From NCBI RefSeq assembly GCF_018861755.1, contig NZ_JAHLEF010000005.1, forward strand, positions 153,077 to 217,076: a stretch of 64,000 nucleotides of DNA. Direction: 5' to 3'. The position numbers and the translations under genes are program-made. Origin of the DNA: Clostridium sp. CF012. Lineage in GTDB: Bacteria; Bacillota; Clostridia; Clostridiales; Clostridiaceae. Below are positions 44,601 through 54,052 of this stretch, in pieces. Each line of letters starts with the position of its first letter. Position 1 is the first letter of the stretch. Under the pieces are notes generated by a model. The model ran no database searches, was not told the DNA's origin, and worked only from the letters and a program-made list of their open reading frames with translations.

Positions 44601-45422
44601 CTAGTTGGTGATTGAATTTTTAATTGCACCCGTGGGGCATTTATATAAGCAAGTAGATTCACTACACTCTGAAATACAAATGGCGCTATCTACTATAGCT
44701 AGATTATCCTCAATTTTTATTGCACCATGCTTACAATTTTTAACACAGATTCCACACCCAATACAGCCTATGCTGCAAAGTTTACGCACTATAACACCTT
44801 TGTCCTTTGAATTACAATTCACAGCTATAGGAACTCCAATGGGAACTAATTCAATAACTTTTTTCGGACAAACTACTTCACATTTTCCACAACCTGTGCA
44901 TTTTTTGTGATCAATAATTGGTAGTCCCTCTTCACTCATTGTCATTGCATCAAATGGGCAATTTCTAACACAAGTTCCAAAACCAAGACAACCATATTGG
45001 CATCCCTTGGGTCCGCCTTGTAGTAGCGTTGCTGCAACACATTCTTCTACACCTTTGTATTTATAAGCCTTAACAGCTTTATCATGATTTCCAGCACATT
45101 TTACAAAAGCCACTCTTGGCTGCATTTCCACTGCTGCTTTGCCAGTTAGTTCTCCTACCATCTTTGCAACTGCCGCTTTACCTGGGATGCAAAGATTCGG
45201 CTGCACGTCTGGATTTATAACCACAGCTTCTGCATATGCCATACAACCAGCATAGCCACATGCTCCACATTGACCCTTCGGTAATATATCTTCAACAATA
45301 TGAATCAAGGGATTTACTTCAATGGCGAATTTTTTATTGGCAACCGCCAAAATTAAACCAAACACTAGTCCAACTGATGTCATTACAACTAAAACTGCAA
45401 TTGCAATACTCATATTACTCAT
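44601..45422 (-). CDS. rnfB: Rnf complex subunit RnfB
   Basis: A 273-residue iron-sulfur subunit, the likely entry point for electrons from reduced ferredoxin. An N-terminal membrane anchor (about 5-28) is followed by a Cys cluster QCGACGYAGC (residues 51-60) and further ferredoxin motifs: CQYGCLGFGTCVRNCP, CTGCGKCEVVCP, CIGCGICVKNC, and a final CSESTCLYKCP. Last of the rnfC-D-G-E-A-B genes; 20 nt after rnfA. Length is close to other clostridial RnfB proteins. Confidence 0.95.
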   Translation of the reverse strand: MSNMSIAIAVLVVMTSVGLVFGLILAVANKKFAIEVNPLIHIVEDILPKGQCGACGYAGCMAYAEAVVINPDVQPNLCIPGKAAVAKMVGELTGKAAVEMQPRVAFVKCAGNHDKAVKAYKYKGVEECVAATLLQGGPKGCQYGCLGFGTCVRNCPFDAMTMSEEGLPIIDHKKCTGCGKCEVVCPKKVIELVPIGVPIAVNCNSKDKGVIVRKLCSIGCIGCGICVKNCKHGAIKIEDNLAIVDSAICISECSESTCLYKCPTGAIKNSITN

Positions 45423-45442
45423 ATTAATTCCTCAGCTCCTTT

Positions 45443-46024
45443 CTATACTGGTATCATTCCAGAGAACCCTAAAAACGCCAAAGCGAGCATTCCAGCTAAA
45501 ATAAACGCAATGCCGAGACCCTCCAGTGATTTAGGTACATCTGCGAGTCTTAATTTTTCTCTTAAACTTGCCATAAGGATAATTGCCAAAGCAAAACCTA
45601 GTCCAGAACCAACGGCAGAAACCGCACTTTTCATAAATGAAAAATTAGACTCTGCATTTAAAAGTGGCACGCCAAGTACAACGCAATTTGTAGCAATTAG
45701 TAATAAATAAATACCCCACATATTATATAGTGTAGGCGCATATTTTTTAATTATCATCTCTAAAAGTTGCACAAAACTAGCAATCAAAAGTACAAATACC
45801 GCTGTTGTTAAAAATGTTAAATGAAAGGGAGTCAATATAAAATGGAACACCATCCATGCTAGCATAGAGCTCAGGGTCATAACAGAAGTTACAGCCATTC
45901 CCATGCCAATAGAAGCATTTAAACTGTTAGACACTCCGAAGAAGATACAAAGTCCTAGAAACCTTGTTAAAACGAAATTATTTACAACTACCGCAGAGAT
46001 AAACAGCGTTAGATATTCGCCCAT
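45443..46024 (-). CDS. rnfA: Rnf complex subunit RnfA
   Basis: A 193-residue integral membrane subunit with six predicted helices, homologous to RnfE and NqrE. It contains the pair-helix motifs NNFVLTRFLGLCIFFG and TNCVVLGVPLL, which carry the cysteines that bind an intramembrane [2Fe-2S] centre with RnfE. The start overlaps the rnfE stop by one base (TAATG), showing coupling. Confidence 0.95.
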   Translation of the reverse strand: MGEYLTLFISAVVVNNFVLTRFLGLCIFFGVSNSLNASIGMGMAVTSVMTLSSMLAWMVFHFILTPFHLTFLTTAVFVLLIASFVQLLEMIIKKYAPTLYNMWGIYLLLIATNCVVLGVPLLNAESNFSFMKSAVSAVGSGLGFALAIILMASLREKLRLADVPKSLEGLGIAFILAGMLALAFLGFSGMIPV

Positions 46025-46647
46025 TATACTTCACCTCTCTCAAGTTTAACTTTTTCCATATGCTGCGTCAGCATCTTAAAACCAGCTACCATATAACCAA
46101 TAAGTATAAATGCTCCTGGTGGTAAAATCATTATAAGTGCAGGATTATACCAAGAGCCAAGCACTTGTATTCCAAATATGGCTCCGCTGCCAAGAAGTTC
46201 ACGAATTATTCCAATTGATAAGAGTGCAAGTGCAAAACCACATCCCATTCCTAGTCCATCGAAAAAGGATGGAATCACTGAATTTTTCGAAGCAAAAACT
46301 TCTGCTCTAGCTAAAATAATTGCAAAAACAACAATCAATGCTAAATATATACCTAAGGCCTTATAAAGTAGTGGCGCATATGCCTGCAATACTAGCTGTA
46401 CTACCGTAACAATGGTTGCTACAGATGTAATATACACCGGTACACGAACCTTAGGATTTACCACCTTTCTAGAAATAGATACAATAGTATTATTTGCAGT
46501 AATAACAAACATTACTGCAAGGCCCATAGTTAATGAATTTATGGAGTTACTGGTTACTGCTAAAGCAGGGCAAAGACTAAGTGCAAGAACAAAAATTGGA
46601 TTTTCTGCAATAATCCCCTTTTTAAATATATTCCATAACTCTTTCAT
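46024..46647 (-). CDS. rnfE: Rnf complex subunit RnfE
   Basis: A 207-residue membrane subunit with six predicted helices, paralogous to RnfA. The stretch NPIFVLALSLCPALAVT near residues 16-32 and the following helices match the family; its cysteine is in the position expected for the shared intramembrane cluster. Together RnfA, RnfE and RnfD form the ion channel of the complex. It follows rnfG by two nt. Confidence 0.94.
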   Translation of the reverse strand: MKELWNIFKKGIIAENPIFVLALSLCPALAVTSNSINSLTMGLAVMFVITANNTIVSISRKVVNPKVRVPVYITSVATIVTVVQLVLQAYAPLLYKALGIYLALIVVFAIILARAEVFASKNSVIPSFFDGLGMGCGFALALLSIGIIRELLGSGAIFGIQVLGSWYNPALIMILPPGAFILIGYMVAGFKMLTQHMEKVKLERGEV

Positions 46648-46648
46648 A

Positions 46649-47221
46649 TTATCTCCCCCCTACAAACTGCGTAACTTGCTGCACAGCTTCTTTTATACCT
46701 TTGGTTACAGCCTTTGAAGAAATGGTAGCTCCAGTCATAGCTTGAATATTATTTTCTTTTGATTTGTCCTTTACCACTTCTAAATCTCCAGTTGTTTTGC
46801 CTTTAAACTGGCTTTTAAAGGGATCTTTACTTGCATTATCTCCGAGTCCTGGTGTTTCTTTACTGTCTAATATATTAAAATCAATAATTTTACCTTCTGG
46901 TGTAACTGATACAAGCATTTTTATTGCTCCCGCATATCCTTTACTTTCTGCTGGTACAACATATGCAATTATTTTTCCGTTTTTTTCTGCAGTAAACCAT
47001 TCTTTTTTGTTTTTTACTGGTATAAACTTTTGTGCATCTGCCACCAATGACTTCATTGCCTCTGTCTTCATCTCAGCCGCTTTTTTTGCTGCAACTGGTG
47101 CTGTTATAAAGTAGGTCCCAGCAATAATTGCACCTGATATGAAACACGCAATTGTTAAATTCATAGCAATTTGAAAAACACTATATTCTTTTTCATGCTT
47201 AACATTATTCTCATCTGACAT
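46649..47221 (-). CDS. rnfG: Rnf complex subunit RnfG
   Basis: A 190-residue subunit with one N-terminal membrane helix (about 20-40) and an extracytoplasmic FMN-binding domain. The covalent FMN attachment motif is present as MTGATISS near residue 165 (usual S/T-GA-T-S/T). It is spaced 7 nt from rnfD. Lysine-rich residues follow the helix, as expected for its topology. Confidence 0.94.
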   Translation of the reverse strand: MSDENNVKHEKEYSVFQIAMNLTIACFISGAIIAGTYFITAPVAAKKAAEMKTEAMKSLVADAQKFIPVKNKKEWFTAEKNGKIIAYVVPAESKGYAGAIKMLVSVTPEGKIIDFNILDSKETPGLGDNASKDPFKSQFKGKTTGDLEVVKDKSKENNIQAMTGATISSKAVTKGIKEAVQQVTQFVGGR

Positions 47222-47227
47222 TTTTCA

Positions 47228-48220
47228 CTACCTCCTTGCCCCAAATTTAACCGGCTTTGCCACGCGATCAATAAGAGGTGTAACTGCATTCATTAACAAA
47301 ATAGAGTAACAAACCCCTTCAGGATAACCGCCCTTAAGCCTAATTAGGACCGTAAGTGCTCCAACACCCATAGCAAAAATTATCTGCCCTTTTTTTGTAA
47401 TGGGAATAGTAACCATATCTGTAGCCATAAAAAAAGCTCCTATAATAAGTCCTCCAGCCATCATATGAAAGAGTGGGTCTCCGCTAAATAAACCTGCTGG
47501 CCCAAACACCCAAGTTAAAATACCTACTGTTCCAATCATAAATACAGGCACTACCCAATTTGCATACCCTTTATAAATTAAATATATACCTCCAATAAGT
47601 AATAGAATTGTAGAGGTTTCACCAATACTTCCATTTCGAGTACCAATGAACATCGCTTTATACATTTGAGGTGCACTTCCAAAAGTATCAATGAGTGATC
47701 TATACCCTTGTTGTTTTAAAATATTTAAAGGTGTTGCAGTAGTTACTACATCTACACTTGTAGAAAGTTTTGTCCAAGTTGTCATTGCCACAGGCCATGA
47801 CACCATAAGAGCAGCGCGACCAATATGAGCCGGGTTAAAAATATTATACCCAAGACCACCCATAGAATGCTTTGCTATTACAATAGCAATAAATGAACCA
47901 ACTATTGCCATGTAAGCGGGAATTGCTGGTGGCAAGCACATTGCAAGCAATAGTCCTGTTAAAAATGCACTTCCATCAGAAATAGTTATTGGCTTTTTTC
48001 TAAGCTTTTGTACTATAAACTCAAACCCTACCGCTGACAAACTTCCTACAAGTAGTGTAATCAGTGCAGGAATCCCAAAATTATAAATAGCAAAAAGCGC
48101 AGCTGGCGCTAAAGCCAAATTTACAGTCCACATTATTTTAGAAATAGATTCCCCTCCACGTATATGTGGAGATGTTGAAACTGTAAAGAGATTATCTTGT
48201 AATTTTATTTCACTATTCAT
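47228..48220 (-). CDS. rnfD: Rnf complex subunit RnfD
   Basis: A 330-residue membrane subunit with about nine or ten helices, homologous to NqrB. It carries VTTATPLNIL near residues 155-165, which fits the covalent FMN-attachment site (SGATPL-type). Other conserved stretches are SDGSAFLTGLLLAMCLPP and NPAHIGRAALMVSWP. It probably forms much of the ion pathway. Confidence 0.94.
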   Translation of the reverse strand: MNSEIKLQDNLFTVSTSPHIRGGESISKIMWTVNLALAPAALFAIYNFGIPALITLLVGSLSAVGFEFIVQKLRKKPITISDGSAFLTGLLLAMCLPPAIPAYMAIVGSFIAIVIAKHSMGGLGYNIFNPAHIGRAALMVSWPVAMTTWTKLSTSVDVVTTATPLNILKQQGYRSLIDTFGSAPQMYKAMFIGTRNGSIGETSTILLLIGGIYLIYKGYANWVVPVFMIGTVGILTWVFGPAGLFSGDPLFHMMAGGLIIGAFFMATDMVTIPITKKGQIIFAMGVGALTVLIRLKGGYPEGVCYSILLMNAVTPLIDRVAKPVKFGARR

Positions 48221-48233
48221 TTAACTTGCACCC

Positions 48234-49574
48234 CTATTTTTTTGCTGCATATGCTGCATTTATTTTTGCAGTCTGCGCTGCATTTTGCATCTTACAATAT
48301 CTAATGTATTGTACGATATTCCGCTTAGCAGGGCATACATAAACACAGCTCCCACATTCCGCACAGTCTAATAGATTTTGTTCTTCCTTCGCTTCTACAA
48401 AAAGGTTTTTCTGCCCCAAAATACTTAACATACTTGGGTTAAGACCACAGGGGCAAACATTCACACATTTTCCACAACGAATGCAAGGAGACTCCGTGCC
48501 ATTATTAAGATCTTTTTTAGTTAAACCTAAAATACCAGAAACTCCTTTAATAATCGAAACCTTTAAATTTGATTGAGCAAATCCCATCATAGGACCACCC
48601 ATAATAATTTTAGCTGGTGTTTCTTTAAATCCACCACAATTTTCAATAGCCTCTTCAAAGGTTGTCCCAATTCTAAGTAAAAGATTTTTAGGTTCTTTAA
48701 CAGCACCTCCACTTATAGTTGTAACTCTTTCTATTAGTGGAATTCCTTTTACCACCGCATCATAAATTGCAATAACTGTCCCTACATTTTGAACCACAAC
48801 CCCTACATCCATTGGTAAACTACCAGATGGAACCTCGCGATTTGCCAGTACTTTAATGAGCATTTTTTCCGAACCCTGTGGATATTTGGTTGGAATTTCC
48901 ACAACTTGTACTGTAGTTCCTTCAAATACTCTTTTCATTGCAATTACTGCATCTGGTTTATTGTCCTCAATTCCCACATAGGCCTTTTGAACACCAAGAA
49001 GCTTCATCACTATTTTTACCCCAGTTTGAATTTGATGTGAATACTCTAACATCATTCTGTGGTCTGCTGTTAAAAAAGGCTCGCACTCCGATGCATTCAA
49101 GATAAAAACATCAATTTTCTTTTCCTTTGGTGGAGATAATTTTACGTGAGTTGGAAAGGTCGCACCCCCCATTCCAACAATACCTGCCTCCTTAATAATA
49201 TCTCTTATTTCATTATCATCTAACTTTTCCCAATCTCTTTCACAAGGAATTCCTTCTATCCACTGGTCTTTGCCATCATTTTCAATTACAATAGAAAGAC
49301 ACTTCCCAAATACCGCATGAGGGTATTCTGCCACATCTTTAACCATGCCAGATATTGATGCATGGACAGGACTAGAAACAAAAGCATTACTATTTGCTAT
49401 AACTTGCCCCTTTTTTACAAAATCACCCTTGGCTACTATTGGTGAGCAAGGCGCACCAATATGCTGCCTTACAGGAATAACAACCCTACTTGATGGTAGA
49501 GCTATTTCTATAGGCTTATCTGCAGTAAAACTTTTATAATCATTTGGATGTATTCCTCCGCGAAAACTTTTCAT
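48234..49574 (-). CDS. rnfC: Rnf complex subunit RnfC
   Basis: A 446-residue peripheral subunit that binds NAD(H) and FMN. It has an N-terminal barrel-sandwich segment (FRGGIHPNDYK), a NuoF-like core with GIVGMGGATFPTHVKLSPP and FILNASECEPFLTADHR, and a ferredoxin domain (CIRCGKCVNVCPCGLNP, CAECGSCVYVCPAKR). It is the first rnf gene, 79 nt after the RseC-like gene, and probably shares its promoter. Confidence 0.95.
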   Translation of the reverse strand: MKSFRGGIHPNDYKSFTADKPIEIALPSSRVVIPVRQHIGAPCSPIVAKGDFVKKGQVIANSNAFVSSPVHASISGMVKDVAEYPHAVFGKCLSIVIENDGKDQWIEGIPCERDWEKLDDNEIRDIIKEAGIVGMGGATFPTHVKLSPPKEKKIDVFILNASECEPFLTADHRMMLEYSHQIQTGVKIVMKLLGVQKAYVGIEDNKPDAVIAMKRVFEGTTVQVVEIPTKYPQGSEKMLIKVLANREVPSGSLPMDVGVVVQNVGTVIAIYDAVVKGIPLIERVTTISGGAVKEPKNLLLRIGTTFEEAIENCGGFKETPAKIIMGGPMMGFAQSNLKVSIIKGVSGILGLTKKDLNNGTESPCIRCGKCVNVCPCGLNPSMLSILGQKNLFVEAKEEQNLLDCAECGSCVYVCPAKRNIVQYIRYCKMQNAAQTAKINAAYAAKK

Positions 49575-49652
49575 AAATTTTTCACACCTCTTTTAAAATA
49601 TTTAAAGTATATTTATTTGTATATACATACTATAGCTCAAAAAAAAAATAAT

Positions 49653-50072
49653 TTAAGATAAGCTTCGAGTAATAGTCGGTTGCATCTTCTTATTATTATG
49701 AGCAAATTTATCGAAAATTTTTATATTCAATATTGATAATATAAATGCTAGTATTCCGCCTGAAATTTGAAAACCTCTCACGGAATAACCAAATTCCACT
49801 GCTATTGCCTGACCAATAGCGACACCTATTAAAATAGCAACAAGTGGTGCTATGTATACAACAAAAGCTGCCATTAGCATATTTGTTTCTTTCATTTCAA
49901 AGGCAACCCTTTTTCCTGCTTTAGCCCCAATTAAATTTTGAGCTTCAATGACTAGTGCACTATCACCTGGGCACGCGCCACAATTTTTACATTCGCCATG
50001 CCTACCTACCTTAACTTTGGCCATATTATTCTCAAATATTTCAATTATAATTCCTTCTTCTTCTTTTACCAC
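49653..50072 (-). CDS. RseC/MucC-like membrane protein at the head of the rnf operon
   Basis: A 139-residue protein with a cytoplasmic N-terminal domain carrying three cysteines in C-x2-C-x2-C (28, 31, 34; ECKNCGACPG) and two membrane helices (about 66-90 and 100-118). In other bacteria RseC proteins take part in reducing SoxR together with Rnf-type complexes; here it may tune or assist Rnf, which is inference from position. It starts with GTG preceded by GGGGG. A strong promoter is at 50197-50225. Confidence 0.85.
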   Translation of the reverse strand: MVKEEEGIIIEIFENNMAKVKVGRHGECKNCGACPGDSALVIEAQNLIGAKAGKRVAFEMKETNMLMAAFVVYIAPLVAILIGVAIGQAIAVEFGYSVRGFQISGGILAFILSILNIKIFDKFAHNNKKMQPTITRSLS

Positions 50073-50196
50073 CGATGCATTACCCCCATTACTACAGTAT
50101 TAATTAAGTTCATAATCCTCCCATACACTTCACATATGTGCTTACTGGCGAGTTATATATCAACCTGTACTTCATTAACTTGAACTTCCATTACTT

Positions 50197-50225
50197 AAGA
50201 TAGTTTCAAATCAGATTAAAGTCAA
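50197..50225 (-). promoter_or_regulatory. Sigma-A promoter of the rseC-rnf operon
   Basis: On the minus strand, TTGACT (50220-50225), 17-nt spacer, TATCTT (50197-50202), leaving a leader of about 118 nt before the GTG start. Confidence 0.55.
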
Positions 50226-50631
50226 GAATAATTATATTTTTAACATATAGCCCTGTAATAACATGAATATATTAAATAAAAAAATACTCTTTTAAAAATG
50301 CATACAGCATATTTTGTCTAAATTTGATATTTAGAATTTCTTCATTACTTACTAATGTTATCAACATTACTTGAAAATATTAATCTATTGTCGTTTCCAT
50401 GTATTGAAGACCTCTGTAACATTTCCTTTTTTCAGTACTATAACAGTTTCCTCCAAAAGTTTTTTTTATTTTCATGTTTTTTTAATATTATTGATATACT
50501 TCGTTAAAATAGTAACTATTCAACGACCGCCTGTGTTTATGCTGTTAGCCTTGTGTTTTCACCGTGTAAAGGCTATTAGTTATCATATAATCCACCCTTT
50601 AAAACCACATTGCAAAATATATTATGAACGC

Positions 50632-50664
50632 AAAAAATCCAGCGGAATGTTATTCTACTGGATT
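50632..50664 (-). terminator. Terminator of the M3 peptidase gene, TCCAGTAGAA family
   Basis: An imperfect stem (AAATCCAGCGGAA with TTCTACTGGATTT) with a minus-strand T run, about 95 nt beyond the peptidase stop codon. Confidence 0.65.
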
Positions 50665-50759
50665 TCTTATTTAGCTTTAAATTATACTTAGATATTTTTT
50701 TAACAAAAAAATTCTATACACCATGTGTTTTAAAATCATTTCATCAATTGTATGTGAGT

Positions 50760-52454
50760 TTATAGTTTTGCATCATCAACACTACTCAGCCAATTCTCAA
50801 TATCATCTATAACTGATTCTATGCAACCATCATCAAATGGTGACTTTAAATTAGCAAGTTCAACCAGGCCTAAGAATGATTTACTTCCACCCGCAGAGCA
50901 AAGATTCATATAATCCTCCATTGCTTTTTCTCTATTATCATTAGCTTTTTTAAAGAATTGGAATGCGCAAACTTGAGCTAGTGTATAATCTATATAATAA
51001 AATGGTGAACCAAAAATATGTCCTTGTTGATACCAAAATCCGCCTCTTTCTAAATAGTCATTTCCAGCATAGTCTCTATGTGGTAGATATTTCTTTTCAA
51101 TTTCTCTCCAAGCACTCTTTCTTTCAGTTGGAGTAGCTTCAGGATTATTATAAACAAAGTGTTGAAACTCATCAACAGTTACTCCATAAGGTAAGAATAA
51201 AAGTGCTTGGCTTAAATGGTTAAACTTATATTTCTGTTCTTCTTCTTCAAAAAATAAATTCATCCATGGCCAAGTTAAAAATTCCATACTCATAGAGTGA
51301 ATTTCAGCAGCCTCATAGGTTGGAAAGTTATACTCAGGTACTTCATAGTTTCTACTGCAATAAGCTTGAAAAGCATGCCCGGCTTCATGGGTTAACACAT
51401 CTACATCCCCTGATGTGCCATTGAAGTTTGAAAATATAAATGGTGATTTGTAATTTGCTATAAATGTACAATAGCCACCACCAGCTTTACCTTTTTTACT
51501 TTCTAAGTTCATAAGTTGGTTATCAATCATGAAATTAAAAAATTCTCCAGTTTCCTGAGACAATTCCTCATACATTTTTTTTGCATTATCAACTATCCAC
51601 TGTGGATTACCATGTGGTTTTGCATTTCCGTTTTTAAAGCTTATTCCTTCATCGTAATAATATAAATGATCTAAGCCTAGACGTGTGCATTGTCTTGTTT
51701 TTAATTTACTAGCAATAGGAACTATGACTTCCTTAACCTGTTTTCTGTAATTCGCAACCATTTCAGAATTGTAATCTGAACGAAGCATACGATCATATCC
51801 AAGTTGTACAAAATTCTCATAGCCTAATTTTTTAGCAATTTTAGTTCTTACTTTTACTAGACCATCATAAATCTCATCTAATTTTGTTTCATTTTCAGAA
51901 AAGAAAGCATATTTAGCTTCATTTGCTCTTTTTCTCATGTCTCTATCAGTAGATACTCCGAAGGGAGTTAATTGAGATAGAGTTCTTTCTTCACCTTCAA
52001 ACATTATTTTTGCAGAAGCGATTAGTTTAGTATATTCACTAGATAACTTATTTTCCATCTGCAAATCTTCAATTATTTCTGGTGAAAAAGTTTTAATATT
52101 CAAAGTAGCCATATTAAAAAGTTGATTTCCCCATTTTTCTTCGAGTTTAGGTCTAAATTGTGAATTAATAAGAGCATCGTAATACTTGGCAATTAAGCCT
52201 TGGTATATAGGCATGTTTTCATCAATGAAATCTTGTTCACCTTCATAAAAAGTATCAGTTGTATCAATAGTATGACGTATGCCCACAAGCTCTGACATTG
52301 ACTCTATATCACCCCTTAGCTCATTGATCTCAACCATTATTGAATTTGCTTCCTCAAAACTAGCACAGTTATTAAATTTAGTTAATAATTCATTAAACTT
52401 TACTTCCAGATCCTTCATATCTGGTCTTTTATACTTCATTTCTGTAAATTTCAT
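50760..52454 (-). CDS. M3-family oligoendopeptidase
   Basis: A 564-residue cytoplasmic zinc peptidase of the thimet/oligoendopeptidase F group. The active site HEAGH lies near residue 356 (TLTHEAGHAF-type context: DVDVLTHEAGHAFQ), with a further glutamate expected in EAAEIHSMSMEF about 25 residues on. The N-terminal and C-terminal helical lobes are typical. It would cleave short peptides. AGGGAA precedes ATG. Monocistronic. The exact subfamily is not certain. Confidence 0.92.
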   Translation of the reverse strand: MKFTEMKYKRPDMKDLEVKFNELLTKFNNCASFEEANSIMVEINELRGDIESMSELVGIRHTIDTTDTFYEGEQDFIDENMPIYQGLIAKYYDALINSQFRPKLEEKWGNQLFNMATLNIKTFSPEIIEDLQMENKLSSEYTKLIASAKIMFEGEERTLSQLTPFGVSTDRDMRKRANEAKYAFFSENETKLDEIYDGLVKVRTKIAKKLGYENFVQLGYDRMLRSDYNSEMVANYRKQVKEVIVPIASKLKTRQCTRLGLDHLYYYDEGISFKNGNAKPHGNPQWIVDNAKKMYEELSQETGEFFNFMIDNQLMNLESKKGKAGGGYCTFIANYKSPFIFSNFNGTSGDVDVLTHEAGHAFQAYCSRNYEVPEYNFPTYEAAEIHSMSMEFLTWPWMNLFFEEEEQKYKFNHLSQALLFLPYGVTVDEFQHFVYNNPEATPTERKSAWREIEKKYLPHRDYAGNDYLERGGFWYQQGHIFGSPFYYIDYTLAQVCAFQFFKKANDNREKAMEDYMNLCSAGGSKSFLGLVELANLKSPFDDGCIESVIDDIENWLSSVDDAKL

Positions 52455-52632
52455 AATTTATTCCCCTTCCCAATTTAAATGCTATATTTTTATAGTATTT
52501 ATATTATATTCTCTAAAACCTAATTACTTCCTTCAAAATAAGAAAATAATTATTGCTAGCTCCAAATTTAAACATTATTAATCACCTCTCTCATTTATAA
52601 TATTTAATTATATCGTCTATATAAAAGCTTAT

Positions 52633-52666
52633 AAAAAAGACACAATGCATATTTTCATTGTGTCTT
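52633..52666 (-). terminator. Terminator of the PrcB_C lipoprotein gene
   Basis: An 11-bp stem (AAGACACAATG with CATTGTGTCTT) flanked by A and T runs. Confidence 0.8.
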
Positions 52667-52718
52667 ATAATTCTATTGTTTTATATTGAATATCCTATTT
52701 TAAATTTGTGTTTAACTC

Positions 52719-53984
52719 TTACTTTATAATTATTATCTCGTATAGCTCCAATATCCCCTTATCTTTCTCTGCATAAAATAATCTTACTTTGTCTCCAGCT
52801 TGTACCTTACTAAATGATACTATATTATCCATTTCCTCACTTACAAATGTCATCTCTACACCTTCTACCGCTGCTTTGATTGAGTTATTACCTACCTTAC
52901 TTATAAACTCTGCACTCTCAATAGATTGTATATTGGGTCTGTTTATTTTTCCAGCAGGATTTGATGATTCAGGTTTTAATTCATTTAATATTAGTTTATC
53001 AACTGTTGTAACCTCTATATTGGGAGTTCCCCCTAATACTTTTACAAATATTGAAGGATACATCAATTGCATTGTGGAAAACTGAGTTGGTGCTGGTTTA
53101 ACTTCTTCAATTACTACTTTAGTTATACCTTCTACATCTTTAATGCTTTTAACTACAATTCCATGACCTCCAGACGCCTTTTCTCCTGTTGCTATGCGTA
53201 CCAAATTACTTCCATCCGAATTTTTTATTAACACAAAACCTCTTTGTGTTCTTATATCTTTTACGGAATCTATTATACTTGCAGGTACTGATGATTCCTT
53301 TACAATCTCATACTTCAAAATATTAGTCGTAATACCTTGATTTCCATTAGATGGTTTAGTTTTTGGAAGGCTTATACCCTTTAATACTAGCTTATCAACT
53401 GTTGTAACTTGCACTTTTGGTAATAACCCTTTTATATTTATAGTTATTGATGGATACATTAGTTGCATAGTTGAAAACTGAGTTGGTGCCGGTTTAACTT
53501 CTTCTATTACTATATTAGTAATACCCTTAGCATTTGTAATACTTTTAATTTTTATGCTATTTCCACCTGATGGTTTTTCTCCTGTTGCTATACGTACTGT
53601 GCTTATTCCCTCTGTAGCCTTTATTACTACAAATCCACGTACATTTCGTACTGTACTTATTAACCCTAATAAATCGGGTGGTAATGACTCCTCATTTATA
53701 ATTGTATATTCTAGTTTTCTCTCTTTAACTGGAAGTGTACCTTTTACTGGTGTTGGTGCAACTTTTTCACTTATCTTAGCTACTGACTTAACTATTGGCT
53801 TAGCCACTGGCTTAGCTATTGGCTTAGCTATTGGCTTAGCTACTGGCTTACTTACTGTGTTAACTGTTACTACTTTTGCTGGTGCTGCACTACCTGTCTT
53901 CAAATTACTTGAACACCCAGTCACTGCTCCAGCTGCTAATATAGCTAGCATAATCATTGATACTATTTTACTACTCTTTTTCAT
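52719..53984 (-). CDS. Lipoprotein with two tandem PrcB_C-like domains
   Basis: A 421-residue lipoprotein. The signal peptide ends in AVTGC, with the lipidated cysteine at residue 24. A Lys-Pro-rich linker of KPIA/KPVA tetrapeptides spans about 46-70. Two tandem domains follow (about 90-212 and 222-345), repeating with a period of 132 residues; both contain GFVxIK, VRIATGEKxSGG and an identical EEVKPAPTQFSTMQLMYPSI. These match the PrcB C-terminal (protease-associated) domain. A third, different region (350-421) ends the protein. It probably acts outside the membrane. Nearest same-strand neighbour is amrS. Confidence 0.75.
   Translation of the reverse strand: MKKSSKIVSMIMLAILAAGAVTGCSSNLKTGSAAPAKVVTVNTVSKPVAKPIAKPIAKPVAKPIVKSVAKISEKVAPTPVKGTLPVKERKLEYTIINEESLPPDLLGLISTVRNVRGFVVIKATEGISTVRIATGEKPSGGNSIKIKSITNAKGITNIVIEEVKPAPTQFSTMQLMYPSITINIKGLLPKVQVTTVDKLVLKGISLPKTKPSNGNQGITTNILKYEIVKESSVPASIIDSVKDIRTQRGFVLIKNSDGSNLVRIATGEKASGGHGIVVKSIKDVEGITKVVIEEVKPAPTQFSTMQLMYPSIFVKVLGGTPNIEVTTVDKLILNELKPESSNPAGKINRPNIQSIESAEFISKVGNNSIKAAVEGVEMTFVSEEMDNIVSFSKVQAGDKVRLFYAEKDKGILELYEIIIIK
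53774..53849 (-). repeat. Tetrapeptide-coding 12-bp tandem repeats
   Basis: Degenerate 12-bp units encoding KPVA/KPIA/KPIV six times between the lipobox and the first PrcB_C domain. A typical flexible cell-surface spacer. Confidence 0.75.
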
Positions 53985-54052
53985 GATTAATTCCCCCTCA
54001 TATTCCCCTTTTTTAATACTTTACCTACTATACGGATTTTTCAACCTATTAG

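Larger units (their letters stand above)
50073..50759. other. Long intergenic region with promoter of the rnf operon and a terminator
   Basis: 687 bp, no supported gene. The left part holds the rnf promoter; the right part holds a TCCAGTAGAA-family terminator for the M3 peptidase gene (50632-50664). Between them, 50510-50610 is less AT-rich and contains short inverted repeats (AATAG-TAA-CTATT; TTAGCCTT with AAGGCTATTAG). This may be a decayed gene or structured RNA; I cannot identify it. Confidence 0.4.

Noticed and set aside
50371..50691. 106-residue open frame in the spacer before the M3 peptidase
   Set aside because: No ribosome binding site, unusual codons, and it runs through a terminator hairpin.
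53774..53849. CRISPR-like array
   Set aside because: The 12-bp units are contiguous, keep the reading frame and encode a Lys-Pro spacer; there are no spacers between the units.
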